Part shown: positions 43,267 through 51,488 of the stretch, one piece after another
How positions within the stretch are numbered: position 1 is the stretch's first letter
Layout of the letters: the number at the start of each line of letters is the position of its first letter
NCBI RefSeq assembly: GCF_024734895.1
Contig: NZ_CP091430.1
Location: 7,503,501-7,567,500 of the forward strand
DNA from: Paenibacillus spongiae
Lineage (GTDB): Bacteria > Bacillota > Bacilli > Paenibacillales > Paenibacillaceae
Direction of reading: 5' to 3'
Length of the DNA: 64,000 bases
Translations under genes and position numbers: made by a program
The notes under the pieces: generated by a model
Told to the model about the DNA's origin: nothing
Databases searched by the model: none
The model's input: only the letters and a program-made list of their open reading frames with translations

Positions 43267-44238
43267 TTATTGGGGAGCCCAGTATCTCCCGCTTCTCAAA
43301 CCGGTTTCTTGGAAAGCGCCGTCCGCTTCTTTTAAAACAAATAAGTTTTCCCCTTCGGGAGCACCCCACGACATCCCCAGCAGCAGGCCCTCATCCGAAT
43401 GGGCAAGAAACAGCACCTCGAAGCGGCCGGGCTCATCCCCACCGTCTACTCTCCATGTACTGAACTCGTCGTATTTGGCGGGGAAATCCTTGAACAAGAC
43501 TCTATCCCCTTTGATATAGGCGATGCTTGCCAGCATGTCGTCCGCTTCCCGCTCAAACACAAACAGAGCTATTCTCTCTTCTGCCGATTCGGACAGCAAG
43601 CGGCTCGCTGTGATTTTCCGTTTTTTCATTGCTTCCATCTGCGCAATCGTTTCGGCATCCGCCGGCAAATATTCCCCGGATTGCGATTCGCCGTCTACCG
43701 TGCTTTGTAAATCAATGAATGCATTCTCGCCAATGACGCCGTCCCTCGTTAACAGATAGGACTTGTTCGGTATGAGCTTGCCCTTCTTCGCCTTATAAAC
43801 GTAACCGCTCATATTATTGAAATTATACATCGTTTGCCTGTTGTTATCCTGTTCATTGGCATCCTGCCTGCGGACAAACTCGATCTCAACCCAATCTCCG
43901 TTATTTCCTACGGCAGCGCTGAATTGTTTGGGATTCTCCAAGTCGGCTCCGCTCTCATCCGGGATGGTGATCAGCTGTTCCCCCGACTCATCCGCGAACC
44001 CAAACACATTTTCCAGACGTTTGTATTCCACCAACGCCGGTTTAGTCTCTCCCTCTGCCGTTTTCTCCATCGTTTGATCCGGCTGTTCCCCCGACGTTTC
44101 CGTTCCCCGTACCGCTTCATCAGCATGATCCCCAACCGCCGATGGCGGCTTAGCCGAATGTTCAACGGCCGGGTTACCGCATCCTGCCAGCACTAGCAGG
44201 AGTACCACTCCCCCGATCCATATCCCTCTCTTCCTCAT
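43267..44238 (-). CDS. hypothetical lipoprotein
   Basis: 323 residues from ATG 44238 (GGAGGG five bases upstream). The N-terminus MRKRGIWIGGVVLLLVLAGC is a clear signal peptide with a lipobox; Cys 20 is the anchor. An acidic linker (about 20-75) is followed by a globular region of unknown family with VEIEFVRRQDANEQDNNRQT, DMLASIAYIKGDRVLFKDFP and LLGMSWGAPEGENLFVLKEA near the end. I do not recognise the family. It lies between the DsrE cluster and a SUKH protein and shares no obvious function with them. Confidence 0.75.
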   Translation of the reverse strand: MRKRGIWIGGVVLLLVLAGCGNPAVEHSAKPPSAVGDHADEAVRGTETSGEQPDQTMEKTAEGETKPALVEYKRLENVFGFADESGEQLITIPDESGADLENPKQFSAAVGNNGDWVEIEFVRRQDANEQDNNRQTMYNFNNMSGYVYKAKKGKLIPNKSYLLTRDGVIGENAFIDLQSTVDGESQSGEYLPADAETIAQMEAMKKRKITASRLLSESAEERIALFVFEREADDMLASIAYIKGDRVLFKDFPAKYDEFSTWRVDGGDEPGRFEVLFLAHSDEGLLLGMSWGAPEGENLFVLKEADGAFQETGLRSGRYWAPQ

Positions 44239-44298
44239 CTTATCCCTCCTGCGGTTCTTCGGACAACCAGAACAACCGAATTGAACGCCATCGCCGTT

Positions 44299-44438
44299 CA
44301 TAAATATTCCTCGATCAGCACCCCGAATGAATCCGCCAATACTTGGATCTCCCCGTGAGATAGCGAACCCGGAAGTTTCTGATGAATAAAGGAATCAAAA
44401 TCGATGGCCGTTTTGGGATTCTCTGAGCCGGAAACACT
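44299..44438 (-). pseudogene. possible C-terminal fragment downstream of the SUKH gene
   Basis: Directly after the stop of the SUKH gene (TGA at 44441-44439) the same frame stays open for 46 codons: SVSGSENPKTAIDFDSFIHQ, KLPGSLSHGEIQVLADSFGV, LIEEYL. It has no start of its own. It may be the tail of a lost neighbour gene or a former C-terminal extension cut by a stop mutation. Confidence 0.35.
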
Positions 44439-44906
44439 TCAATGTCCCCCGCTTCGCTCGTCGATCAGCCGTTCTAGAAACTCCGCAAACGTCGAAGCAT
44501 ACGTATCGATCAAATCATTCATGAGATCATAACACATGATTGGAAATTCGCCTTGGTCATCGCTGGAAGACGTATCAAAATAATAAAGCTCGTCGCTGTC
44601 CGGAACGAACAAGTCCAGTCTATGAGGGAACCGGCTTACCCACCACTCCTCGGCTAAATTTAACCTATGTATATAAAGAAGATCGCTGTCGTCATACTCT
44701 CTGTGTTCCGGAGGAGAGATGGTTAGAATATTCCCGTCGCCCAACCGGGCATTGCCGTAATGAACCAGCCACCAGCGGTAAGATGGCGGCAGACGGAATC
44801 CTAATTCCTGTTCCACTTCCGTTATCCAGCTCTCTTCCGCCCCACGACCAGGAAACCATTTTATAGCTGTAGTCGTCTTCAATTTGTCTGCCAAACGCTC
44901 ATGCAT
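44439..44906 (-). CDS. SMI1/KNR4 (SUKH) family protein
   Basis: 155 residues from ATG 44906 (AGAGG eight bases upstream). The SUKH core is seen in WITEVEQELGFRLPPSYRWW then LVHYGNARLGDGNILTISPP, and LYYFDTSSSDDQGEFPIMCY near the end; WWxxxYGNA-type spacing is characteristic. SUKH proteins are frequently immunity proteins against toxins. No toxin gene is next to it, so it may be an orphan immunity or a general protein. The frame continues in sense for 46 codons beyond the stop (see 44299). Confidence 0.82.
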   Translation of the reverse strand: MHERLADKLKTTTAIKWFPGRGAEESWITEVEQELGFRLPPSYRWWLVHYGNARLGDGNILTISPPEHREYDDSDLLYIHRLNLAEEWWVSRFPHRLDLFVPDSDELYYFDTSSSDDQGEFPIMCYDLMNDLIDTYASTFAEFLERLIDERSGGH

Positions 44907-45239
44907 GAGTTCGTCCTCTCCCCCTACACTTGGATTAATTTCCAACTTCTATCCTTTCCGCTTATCGTATCACATCGAAGTCACGTGCAGTAGTGTACAT
45001 ACGCTGTTGATGCTTTGTTTTTGACACCACATTAATTCTCACTTACGTTCTCTATGCTGACTTAAAGCCTCAGCGGAAGCCCCCTAGGGGAAAAGGATCG
45101 CCGCTTCTGCATATGGGCCGATGAAAATAGTGGGATTTCAAACCATCATCGCCATAATAATTCAATGGCGAGAAATTGTATAAATCGTATGCATTAGAAT
45201 AATATAATGGTGAAATACCATACGAAGGAAGAGAGAAAT
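44907..45239. other. intergenic region before the MerR gene
   Basis: No gene is seen. On the plus strand TTGTAT (45176-45181), an 18-base spacer and TAATAT form a candidate MerR-style promoter for the gene at 45240. A TTGACA at 45021 has no good -10. Confidence 0.4.
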
Positions 45240-46067
45240 ATGTATACGATCAGCAGATTTTCTCAGCTTTGCAAAATGAGTGCACGCATGTTACGACACT
45301 ATGACAAGGAAGAACTCTTAAAACCAGTACATGTAGATACAACGAACGGGTATAGATATTATGAGAAGAGTCAATTAGAGACGGCATTACGAATCAAGAA
45401 ACTGAAAGAATATAGATTCACCCTGCCGGAAATTAGAACGATCCTTCAGACATCAGACAGGGAATGGTTTACCGGATTAATGCACTCGAAAATCCATGAA
45501 TTATCAAATGAGATGAATCGATATAAACAGATTATTGCAGAAATGCAAGAGATGATCGAAGACAAGGTGGATTTGATACCAGGAGAAAGAAGATCTTATG
45601 ATATACTGCTCGGAATGAGAAACGAGATCAGTGTCCTAAGTCAAAGAGTGCAGATGAATATAGCTAACATGGACAAGTATATGGATTCCTTATACGAAGA
45701 AGCAGAAGAAAGTAATATTCACTTACTTGGCGTTCCGTCTGCCATTTTTTTCGATGAAGAATATACCCCAGATCACAGCGATATTGAATTGATGATTCCA
45801 ATCGTGGATCGAAATGACGAAGATGCATCATGTGATTGGCAAATAAAAACACTCCCCCAAGAGTTTATTGCTACTACCTTGCATATCGGGAGTTATGACT
45901 ATATCGGATACGCGCATATGGCTCTTGAAGAATGGATAGAACGCAACGGCTATTTCTTGAATGGGTCGCCTTATGAAACCTACTTGAAAGGTTCAGAATG
46001 TGACTGCCCTGTGGAGGAGTATGTGACACAAGTCTGTTTTCCCATCATCAACGAAGCTAGACAATAA
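45240..46067 (+). CDS. MerR family regulator with GyrI-like effector domain
   Basis: 275 residues from ATG 45240 (GGAAGAGAG upstream); the frame is open to 45207 without a site. The DNA-binding part (YTISRFSQLCKMSARMLRHY, DKEELLKPVHVDTTNGYRYY) is followed by a long coil and a C-terminal GyrI-like domain with EFIATTLHIGSYDYIGYAHM and PYETYLKGSECDCPVEEYVT. This is the BltR/BmrR layout, which binds hydrophobic or cationic compounds. The agmatine deiminase gene follows 75 bases later on the same strand and is the likely target. Confidence 0.9.
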   Translation: MYTISRFSQLCKMSARMLRHYDKEELLKPVHVDTTNGYRYYEKSQLETALRIKKLKEYRFTLPEIRTILQTSDREWFTGLMHSKIHELSNEMNRYKQIIAEMQEMIEDKVDLIPGERRSYDILLGMRNEISVLSQRVQMNIANMDKYMDSLYEEAEESNIHLLGVPSAIFFDEEYTPDHSDIELMIPIVDRNDEDASCDWQIKTLPQEFIATTLHIGSYDYIGYAHMALEEWIERNGYFLNGSPYETYLKGSECDCPVEEYVTQVCFPIINEARQ

Positions 46068-46142
46068 TTGCTTGACCTTGACACGATGTCAAAGCTTATT
46101 CTACTTCAAGAGAAAGCGATTAGAGCATAAGGAGATTGGGAC

Positions 46143-47282
46143 ATGAATAAGATGATTGTAGTATGTACGGGGGTTTTACTAACAGCGGGGATCTTATTAG
46201 GGTGTACGCAAAGTAAAGCTGATGAAGGACAAAGCATGGAAAAACAAAACGTAGGCAAATACACAATGCCTGATGAAAGTAGCAAACATGAAGGTACTTG
46301 GTTGCAATGGCCCCATAACTTTACCTATGGTAGCGGCTATAAAGAAAAGCTTGAATCTATTTGGATAGAAATGGCAAGCGCATTAAGCGAAGGGGAAAAT
46401 GTTCATATTATCGCATACGATGAACACGATAAGAACGATATTTATGATCTTCTTTATGACGAGGGATTAAATATGGATAGAATCGACTTCTATATTATTC
46501 CTACTGACGATGTATGGGCAAGAGATACAGCACCGATTTTTGTATACGACAAAAACAACAATATTAAAATCATGGACTGGGGCTTTAATGGGTGGGGCAA
46601 GAAAACCCCGTATAAAAAAGATGCCTTGATTGCGAACAAACTAAGCAACCAGTTGGGTATGGAAAGAATTAATCTAAATAATGTAGTACTTGAAGGCGGC
46701 GCATTTGAATTAGATGGTAATGGTACATTTTTATCGACACGCAGTGCGGTTACGAATAAGAATAGAAATCCTAAATTATCAGAAGCAGAAATTGAGGAAG
46801 TTATAGAAGAAAATCTTGGTGCTACGAATTTTATTTGGTTAGATGGTGTGCCCGGTCTGGATATTACAGATTTCCATATTGATGGTTTTGCTAAATTTCA
46901 TGACAAGTCTACAATGATTACAATGAAAGAAGAGGATTTGGAAGAATGGGGTGCCTCAAATAAGGATATTAACACATTAATGAACGCTAAGAATGCCTTT
47001 GACAAGCCTTATCAGTATGTGTATTTACCAATTACCAAAAACTATGTAGTGCTAGATAACGGAAAGAACTTGGGGTACAAAGGTTCATATATCAATTATT
47101 ACGTTGGAAATACCGCTGTATTAGTTCCAAATTATAATGATCCTAATGACAAATTAGCAAACGATACCATCCAGAAACTATACCCTGACCGTAAGGTTAT
47201 TGGAATTGACGTGAGAGAACTTTATAAAGATGGCGGTATGATTCATTGTGTTACACAACAACAACCCGTCGACTTAAAGTGA
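46143..47282 (+). CDS. exported (lipoprotein) agmatine deiminase-family enzyme
   Basis: 379 residues. It begins MNKMIVVCTGVLLTAGILLG followed by C-TQSKADEG, a lipoprotein signal; the mature part would be anchored outside the membrane. The PAD/agmatine-deiminase core is complete: WLQWPHNFTYGSGYKEKLES, the Asp pair in DDVWARDTAPIFV, GGAFELDGNG, the HxD motif in TDFHIDGFAKF, and the nucleophile in GGMIHCVTQQQP. It should hydrolyse a guanidino group, giving ammonia and a ureido product. The gene is more AT-rich than its neighbours (many AAT/AAA codons), suggesting transfer. A MerR regulator gene lies upstream. Confidence 0.88.
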   Translation: MNKMIVVCTGVLLTAGILLGCTQSKADEGQSMEKQNVGKYTMPDESSKHEGTWLQWPHNFTYGSGYKEKLESIWIEMASALSEGENVHIIAYDEHDKNDIYDLLYDEGLNMDRIDFYIIPTDDVWARDTAPIFVYDKNNNIKIMDWGFNGWGKKTPYKKDALIANKLSNQLGMERINLNNVVLEGGAFELDGNGTFLSTRSAVTNKNRNPKLSEAEIEEVIEENLGATNFIWLDGVPGLDITDFHIDGFAKFHDKSTMITMKEEDLEEWGASNKDINTLMNAKNAFDKPYQYVYLPITKNYVVLDNGKNLGYKGSYINYYVGNTAVLVPNYNDPNDKLANDTIQKLYPDRKVIGIDVRELYKDGGMIHCVTQQQPVDLK

Positions 47283-47375
47283 TCGCGATTGTTTCAGCTG
47301 ATTTCTAATATTTGAAAACGAAGCTGCCGCGGCATGCTCCTTCGTTGATGTTCTTATTGGATTTTTATTTTCATC

Positions 47376-47419
47376 ATCTGCACGACAGGCTGACGATTCG
47401 GTGCCAAGGCACTTCGAAA
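47376..47419. repeat. 44-bp direct repeat, copy 1
   Basis: ATCTGCACGACAGGCTGACG then ATTCGGTGCCAAGGCACTTC, GAAA. It is 39/44 identical to 47950-47993. The two copies flank a 530-bp segment that contains one small gene. Confidence 0.8.
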
Positions 47420-47710
47420 AGTCGGCTTTTTTATTGATTGGCCTTGTAGAGTTGACCGGCACGTTATCATAATCCCCAAATCTCATCTCGTCAAGAGATA
47501 ATGTGCGAATGAGCGACATAGCGGGGGATCCCCCCTTATGCTTTCGGAATAGGAATGAATTTGCAAGTATGAAGAGCGATATCGCTTTTTCCAATTCATC
47601 CGGTTTCACGTAAAATATTCTTCAGGTCGATGGGGAGATAAGGGATGTACACGCAAAGGACAGGACGCAATGAATTCAAGGCCATTACTAAAGACAGAAG
47701 GAGAAGCTGT

Positions 47711-47950
47711 ATGAACAGAGTGGACAAAATCAGATTTATGCTCCTTTACGGTGAAGCGCCTGAGGCACAATGTTACGGGTACATGGAGTTGGATCGGGAT
47801 GGCCATATGATCGCGCTCTACAATAGGTATGGCGAGCAAATAGACATGTACGGTGGTCATGAATTTGTCAGGGTACGGACGCTTGGCAAATTCGATGACG
47901 AAGATCGCGATCATTTTTATTCCTTGTTAGAAAGTGATGGCGTAGGATAA
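47711..47950 (+). CDS. small hypothetical protein flanked by direct repeats
   Basis: 79 residues from ATG 47711, chosen because AGAAGGAG lies just upstream. The sequence MNRVDKIRFMLLYGEAPEAQ, CYGYMELDRDGHMIALYNRY, ends with FDDEDRDHFYSLLESDGVG. It is acidic, with no membrane segment. I do not recognise it. The stop codon coincides with the first bases of repeat copy 2. Confidence 0.6.
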   Translation: MNRVDKIRFMLLYGEAPEAQCYGYMELDRDGHMIALYNRYGEQIDMYGGHEFVRVRTLGKFDDEDRDHFYSLLESDGVG

Positions 47951-47993
47951 TCTGCACGACAGGCTGGCGATTCGGTATCAAGGCGCTACGAAA
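47950..47993. repeat. 44-bp direct repeat, copy 2
   Basis: Same as the copy at 47376 with five differences. It begins at the last base of the stop codon of the 47711 gene and is followed, 34 bases later, by the dispersed repeat at 48028. Confidence 0.8.
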
Positions 47994-48027
47994 GTCTCCA
48001 CCACGCCCGCAATTATCGATTTCGCCC

Positions 48028-48103
48028 AACTTATGGTGCGGTTCAGCATAACGGGGCTATCGGCGGAAAATGAAAGAGGAGCTGGCATAACCAGCTCCTC
48101 TTT
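48028..48103. repeat. dispersed repeat copy 2 (CGGTTCAGC...ATCGGCG) with hairpin
   Basis: ACTTATGGTGCGGTTCAGCA then TAACGGGGCTATCGGCGGAA and a perfect hairpin AAAGAGGAGCTGG-CATAA-CCAGCTCCTCTTT (48073-48103). This is the best-preserved copy. Minus-strand codons at 48120-48240 (CIVMQAIEVFYDKWNMDRGI, DLRSVYPRLKE) read like a protein but start nowhere and run into the hairpin; probably a remnant. Confidence 0.65.
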
Positions 48104-48240
48104 CAGTCTAGGATACACCGATCGAAGATCAATTCCACGATCCATGTTCCATTTGTCGTAAAACACCTCAATGGCCTGCATAACGATACAGACTTGTCGG
48201 CTGGTTAATCGCTTGGCTTGCGGTGCAAGAAAACAGAACT

Positions 48241-48705
48241 TTAATATTGTCCTTTAATTACAAAAAACGAACCCCGAATTGTTCCCGCCAGTTTAGACTT
48301 CTGCCTAGCAAACTTAAACTTCCCTTCTAACTCCTTGGGTACCTCCATCCCCTCAGAAAGCTTAAAACCAACGGCCCGCTTCTTAGGGCCATCAACCGTA
48401 TACATGACATTAAGCCCAAGACCGTCTTCATAAAAGACGTAGGTAAATTGGATATTTTCCACTTGAAAACGCGATGTTTCTAAAGGTTTGGCCGCAAACT
48501 CAATATCACGTTCTTCTTTCAAAATTCGGTTCACGTAATCAAGGCTCTCCTGACTTTCACTAGCGGGTACTACCGTAAATTCATGTTTGTATTTGTTCAT
48601 AAAGTAACGGGCTTCATTAGCACGCAGACCAGCCAGCGCTTCTGCTACAGGCGAAGACTCTAAACCAACCGTGGACACATGTTTAAAATCAACGATATAC
48701 GACAT
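48241..48705 (-). CDS. conserved hypothetical protein (paralogue of 57586-58053)
   Basis: 154 residues from ATG 48705, six bases after AGGG. It is almost the same protein as that at 57586: SYIVDFKHVSTVGLESSPVA, EALAGLRANEARYFMNKYKH, then FEDGL, LSEGMEVPKEL and the end LAGTIRGSFFVIKGQY. I do not recognise the family. Immediately upstream lie traces of the GyrI-like gene that precedes the other copy, so the whole pair was duplicated and this copy lost its first gene. Still open and probably functional. Confidence 0.75.
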   Translation of the reverse strand: MSYIVDFKHVSTVGLESSPVAEALAGLRANEARYFMNKYKHEFTVVPASESQESLDYVNRILKEERDIEFAAKPLETSRFQVENIQFTYVFYEDGLGLNVMYTVDGPKKRAVGFKLSEGMEVPKELEGKFKFARQKSKLAGTIRGSFFVIKGQY

Positions 48706-48730
48706 TTCCATCCCTCGTTCCTCTCTTTAT

Positions 48731-48785
48731 CCCCTAACAACAGGAATCCACTTTTACCAGAAACCAAGCCATTCTTCAGGTTTGT
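48731..48785 (-). pseudogene. remnant of the GyrI-like gene C-terminus
   Basis: In the minus strand EEWLGFW-stop-KWIPVVRG aligns with the end RDGFVYGEMWIPVVKK of the genes at 58075 and 59207, and sits at the same distance upstream of the 48241 paralogue. The rest of the gene is gone (48786-48960 shows nothing similar). Confidence 0.5.
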
Positions 48786-48983
48786 TTCTTTTGACGATAC
48801 AAAATTGGGCCAAATGCTTTGATTAGCGGATTTGTTGGTTTGATAAATAGTGTTCACATAGACTGGTATCAACAAACGCCTTTTAAAATATATAAAAAGT
48901 ATACGACGTTGTTGCGTCAAAACCCTTCATTTCAACGAATTGAAAACATCAGCCAAGGGCAGGTAGGATAAGGAGGTTCATGG

Positions 48984-49682
48984 ATGTTGAGGAAGAGTAC
49001 AAATTCAGGCAGAAGGTCTGCAGTAATTACCGGGGTGTTACTATTAGCCGGGCTGGTTACAGGTATATTGAGTGTTGTTCCTGTTATAGATGGAGCAGAC
49101 TACCTTGTTAAGGCTTCTACAAATGAAAATCAGGTACTAATAGGAGCGTTTTTTCAGCTGCTAATGGTTGCTGCATATGTTGGTATTCCTATTTTGATGT
49201 ATCCGATTTTAAGTGAGCATAATAAAGGTTTAGCTCTTGGATCTGTTGCTTTCGGCATCATTGCGGGTGTTTTCATTATTATTGGTGTAATCATTCTTCT
49301 GCTGCTATTGACATTAAGCCACGAATTTGCAAAAGTTGGAGCTCTGAATGGTTCGTATTTTCAGACCTTGGGTGGATTGTTACGGGAAGGACGTGATTTG
49401 GTGAACCATGTGGCCACGACACTGGCATTTGTTTTGGCTATGTTCTTGTTTAACTGCATATTTTACCGAACAAAATGTGTTCCACGCTGGTTGTCCATTT
49501 CGGGTCTTATTGGGTCTGCATTGTCCATATTGGCAAGCTTATTATTTATGATTCGCTTCATCGGTCTGGATGCAGCCTACATGATGTTGAACATTCCAAT
49601 TGCCTCTCAACAATTGGTTTTGGCTATATGGCTAATCCTGAAAGGTTTCAACCGGGAGGAACCGGATTCTGTAGCCAATTAA
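48984..49682 (+). CDS. DUF4386 family membrane protein
   Basis: 232 residues from ATG 48984 with AAGGAGG seven bases upstream. Six hydrophobic segments; the first, AVITGVLLLAGLVTGILSVV, and the later DLVNHVATTLAFVLAMFLFN are characteristic of DUF4386. CIFYRTKCVPRWLSISGLIG follows in the loop. Function unknown; members are small multi-pass proteins of Gram-positive accessory regions. Confidence 0.85.
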   Translation: MLRKSTNSGRRSAVITGVLLLAGLVTGILSVVPVIDGADYLVKASTNENQVLIGAFFQLLMVAAYVGIPILMYPILSEHNKGLALGSVAFGIIAGVFIIIGVIILLLLLTLSHEFAKVGALNGSYFQTLGGLLREGRDLVNHVATTLAFVLAMFLFNCIFYRTKCVPRWLSISGLIGSALSILASLLFMIRFIGLDAAYMMLNIPIASQQLVLAIWLILKGFNREEPDSVAN

Positions 49683-49689
49683 GAACATG

Positions 49690-49733
49690 ATTGCCGATCA
49701 TGCTCGTATGCGCCAGCTCGATTCGGCAATTTT
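49690..49733 (+). terminator. possible terminator of the DUF4386 gene
   Basis: ATTGCCGA (49690-49697) and TCGGCAAT (49723-49730) can pair over a long loop with TTT after it. A second hairpin, GGGACTTTT / AAAAGTCCC, lies at 49779-49809 and has no T-run. Confidence 0.45.
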
Positions 49734-49859
49734 GAACGATGGATAGTCAATCAGCGGAACTTCCTCATGAACGGCGAAGGGACTTTTTCTCTCCGCAAGT
49801 AAAAGTCCCCCTCTAGGTATCGCATCGTTCGGTTACCCCAAGCACGCAGCATTAGAAGC

Positions 49860-50462
49860 TTACTTTCGAGAATCAAGAACAAACAAAGATGCATCATGTC
49901 CCATGAATATTTTACTTCCCGTGTAAAAAGTTTTGGATTGAATATCCCTATACCCTATTTTTGTCATCATGCCGGATAGTTCGGCTTGATTAAATCCGTT
50001 ATGAACGATATCCGAGACTACTTTTTCATTCTTATCAAAATCAACGATCAGCAAATGTCCTCCTTCATTCAGAACATCGAATAATCTGGATAAAACAAAT
50101 TCGGCGTCATGAATATGAAGCAGCACCTGAGCCATAAAAATATAGTCGGCATGTAAATCCGACAGCCCTTCCTTTTCAAAATCAAAGCATAAGGTATCTG
50201 CATTCTGAATATTGAAATCAGAAATTTTTTGCTTGATTTGGTCAATCATGTTTTGTGATGTGTCCAGAAAAAGCATCGAGTTGAATTCATTTAACAAATT
50301 GATTCCGACAAGGCCGGTTCCGCACCCAAAATCAATTGCATTCTTGCTATTAGCGTCAACTAAATACTCCCGAATGACATCTGAGGATACCTTTGCAATT
50401 TGAATTCTTTCAGGCGTGTCATATATATTGGCTATCATTTCAAATTTATCTGTATTTCCCAT
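49860..50462 (-). CDS. class I SAM-dependent methyltransferase
   Basis: 200 residues. Motif I is AIDFGCGTGLVGINLLNEF; the acidic residue after strand 2 is in MLFLDTSQNMIDQIKQ; ADYIFMAQVLLHIHDAEFVL and LLIVDFDKNEKV complete the fold. AGGAGAG lies before the start. The methyl acceptor cannot be told. It follows, by 36 bases, the stop of the BtrH-like gene upstream on the same strand and may share its transcript. Confidence 0.88.
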   Translation of the reverse strand: MGNTDKFEMIANIYDTPERIQIAKVSSDVIREYLVDANSKNAIDFGCGTGLVGINLLNEFNSMLFLDTSQNMIDQIKQKISDFNIQNADTLCFDFEKEGLSDLHADYIFMAQVLLHIHDAEFVLSRLFDVLNEGGHLLIVDFDKNEKVVSDIVHNGFNQAELSGMMTKIGYRDIQSKTFYTGSKIFMGHDASLFVLDSRK

Positions 50463-50498
50463 TCGGATCTCTCCTATTTGCGTTATTTACGATACGGT

Positions 50499-51488
50499 TC
50501 AGCGAAATGACAATAATAATTCCATGGCTGCGCGTTCTTTATCCGCGATCTCGAGCAATAGCTTGGAAACCTGGTTAAGCTCCCGATGGTTTCCCGTTCT
50601 TCCCGCTTGGTCGATCAAAGAAGAAACGCTGACCCACATGGGAGCAATTTCCGCAAACCGCAAGTAGGCCTGTTCGACTTTTGGATCTCCAATCAGATCC
50701 CTGCACTCCTTTAGGAAATCTCGATATAGATTTCGAAACAAAGCGCCGCCGGTTCCCGCTCTTTCCATTAGCAGCGCAGTCAAGCATAGATCTTGTTCAA
50801 CATTTTTGCTGCGAGAAGGCCACTTCAGAATTTCGCCGCTCATCTTTATAATGCCTTTATTCCCTATATTTCGAATGGGCGGATTCAAGTAGTCGTGTGC
50901 ATTCTTGGTTAAGGACGATCGAATGGCGGGTACAAGCGGCGGAAGGGTGCCGGTCGGTTCGATCGTAAAGGAACGGTTCCTGGAGCTCATGGGCCCCTTC
51001 GCGCTTCTAGCCATGGCCAAAGCAGTTAAACGCGTCGTGACAAGTCCACCCTGTTGTCTTGTATCCGCCATGTATGCATACTCGTCATCCATGCCATATA
51101 TCGCCGCATAGTGGGCGGCAAAGTGTACTTTGTTCGTGAAATAATCCAAATAATACGAGTCCAATTTAAGCCCCACCGGGGTTCCGCGTTCTATGAGGCT
51201 CCGTACGTTCTGCCACGCTTTTTCAACGGACGAGGTTTCTTGCGCCTTAATGGTTAAGTTGAGCCGGGATGCTATGCAAGCAGCCAATTCATCCGGTTTC
51301 ACCCTTCCCCCAATATAGGGAAAGTCCATCGCCTTAGAATCCCAATAAATGAATCCCAGCCCTTGCCCGAGTCCGAATAACATCGGCTCCGATAGCCGGA
51401 CTCCCGCAAATTGAAGCAAGTTGCCCATCGTTGTCGTCTCGCAATGATCTCCTTGAAAGGGAACGAAGCCTTCAATGATTTTAGACAT
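50499..51488 (-). CDS. BtrH-type protein (BtrH N-terminal domain plus helical domain)
   Basis: 329 residues. The N-terminus HCETTTMGNLLQFAGVRLSE and MLFGLGQGLGFIYWD is the BtrH_N fingerprint; VHFAAHYAAIYGMDDEYAYM and ADTRQQGG follow. BtrH transfers an acyl group from carrier protein to an aminoglycoside during butirosin synthesis; homologues elsewhere have Cys-His peptidase-like catalytic residues, here the Cys of HCETTT and His of AAHYAA. The C-terminal half is helical. No carrier protein or other antibiotic gene is nearby, so its substrate is unknown. It overlaps the PadR gene by eight bases. Confidence 0.82.
   Translation of the reverse strand: MSKIIEGFVPFQGDHCETTTMGNLLQFAGVRLSEPMLFGLGQGLGFIYWDSKAMDFPYIGGRVKPDELAACIASRLNLTIKAQETSSVEKAWQNVRSLIERGTPVGLKLDSYYLDYFTNKVHFAAHYAAIYGMDDEYAYMADTRQQGGLVTTRLTALAMARSAKGPMSSRNRSFTIEPTGTLPPLVPAIRSSLTKNAHDYLNPPIRNIGNKGIIKMSGEILKWPSRSKNVEQDLCLTALLMERAGTGGALFRNLYRDFLKECRDLIGDPKVEQAYLRFAEIAPMWVSVSSLIDQAGRTGNHRELNQVSKLLLEIADKERAAMELLLSFR

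Noticed and set aside
47274..47609. 111-codon minus-strand frame
   Set aside because: It runs through one copy of the 44-bp direct repeat, overlaps the end of the agmatine deiminase gene, and shows no recognisable domain or good ribosome site.
47978..48181. 67-codon minus-strand frame
   Set aside because: It covers the dispersed repeat and its hairpin; the first 25 residues look protein-like and are mentioned as a possible remnant, but I do not call a gene.
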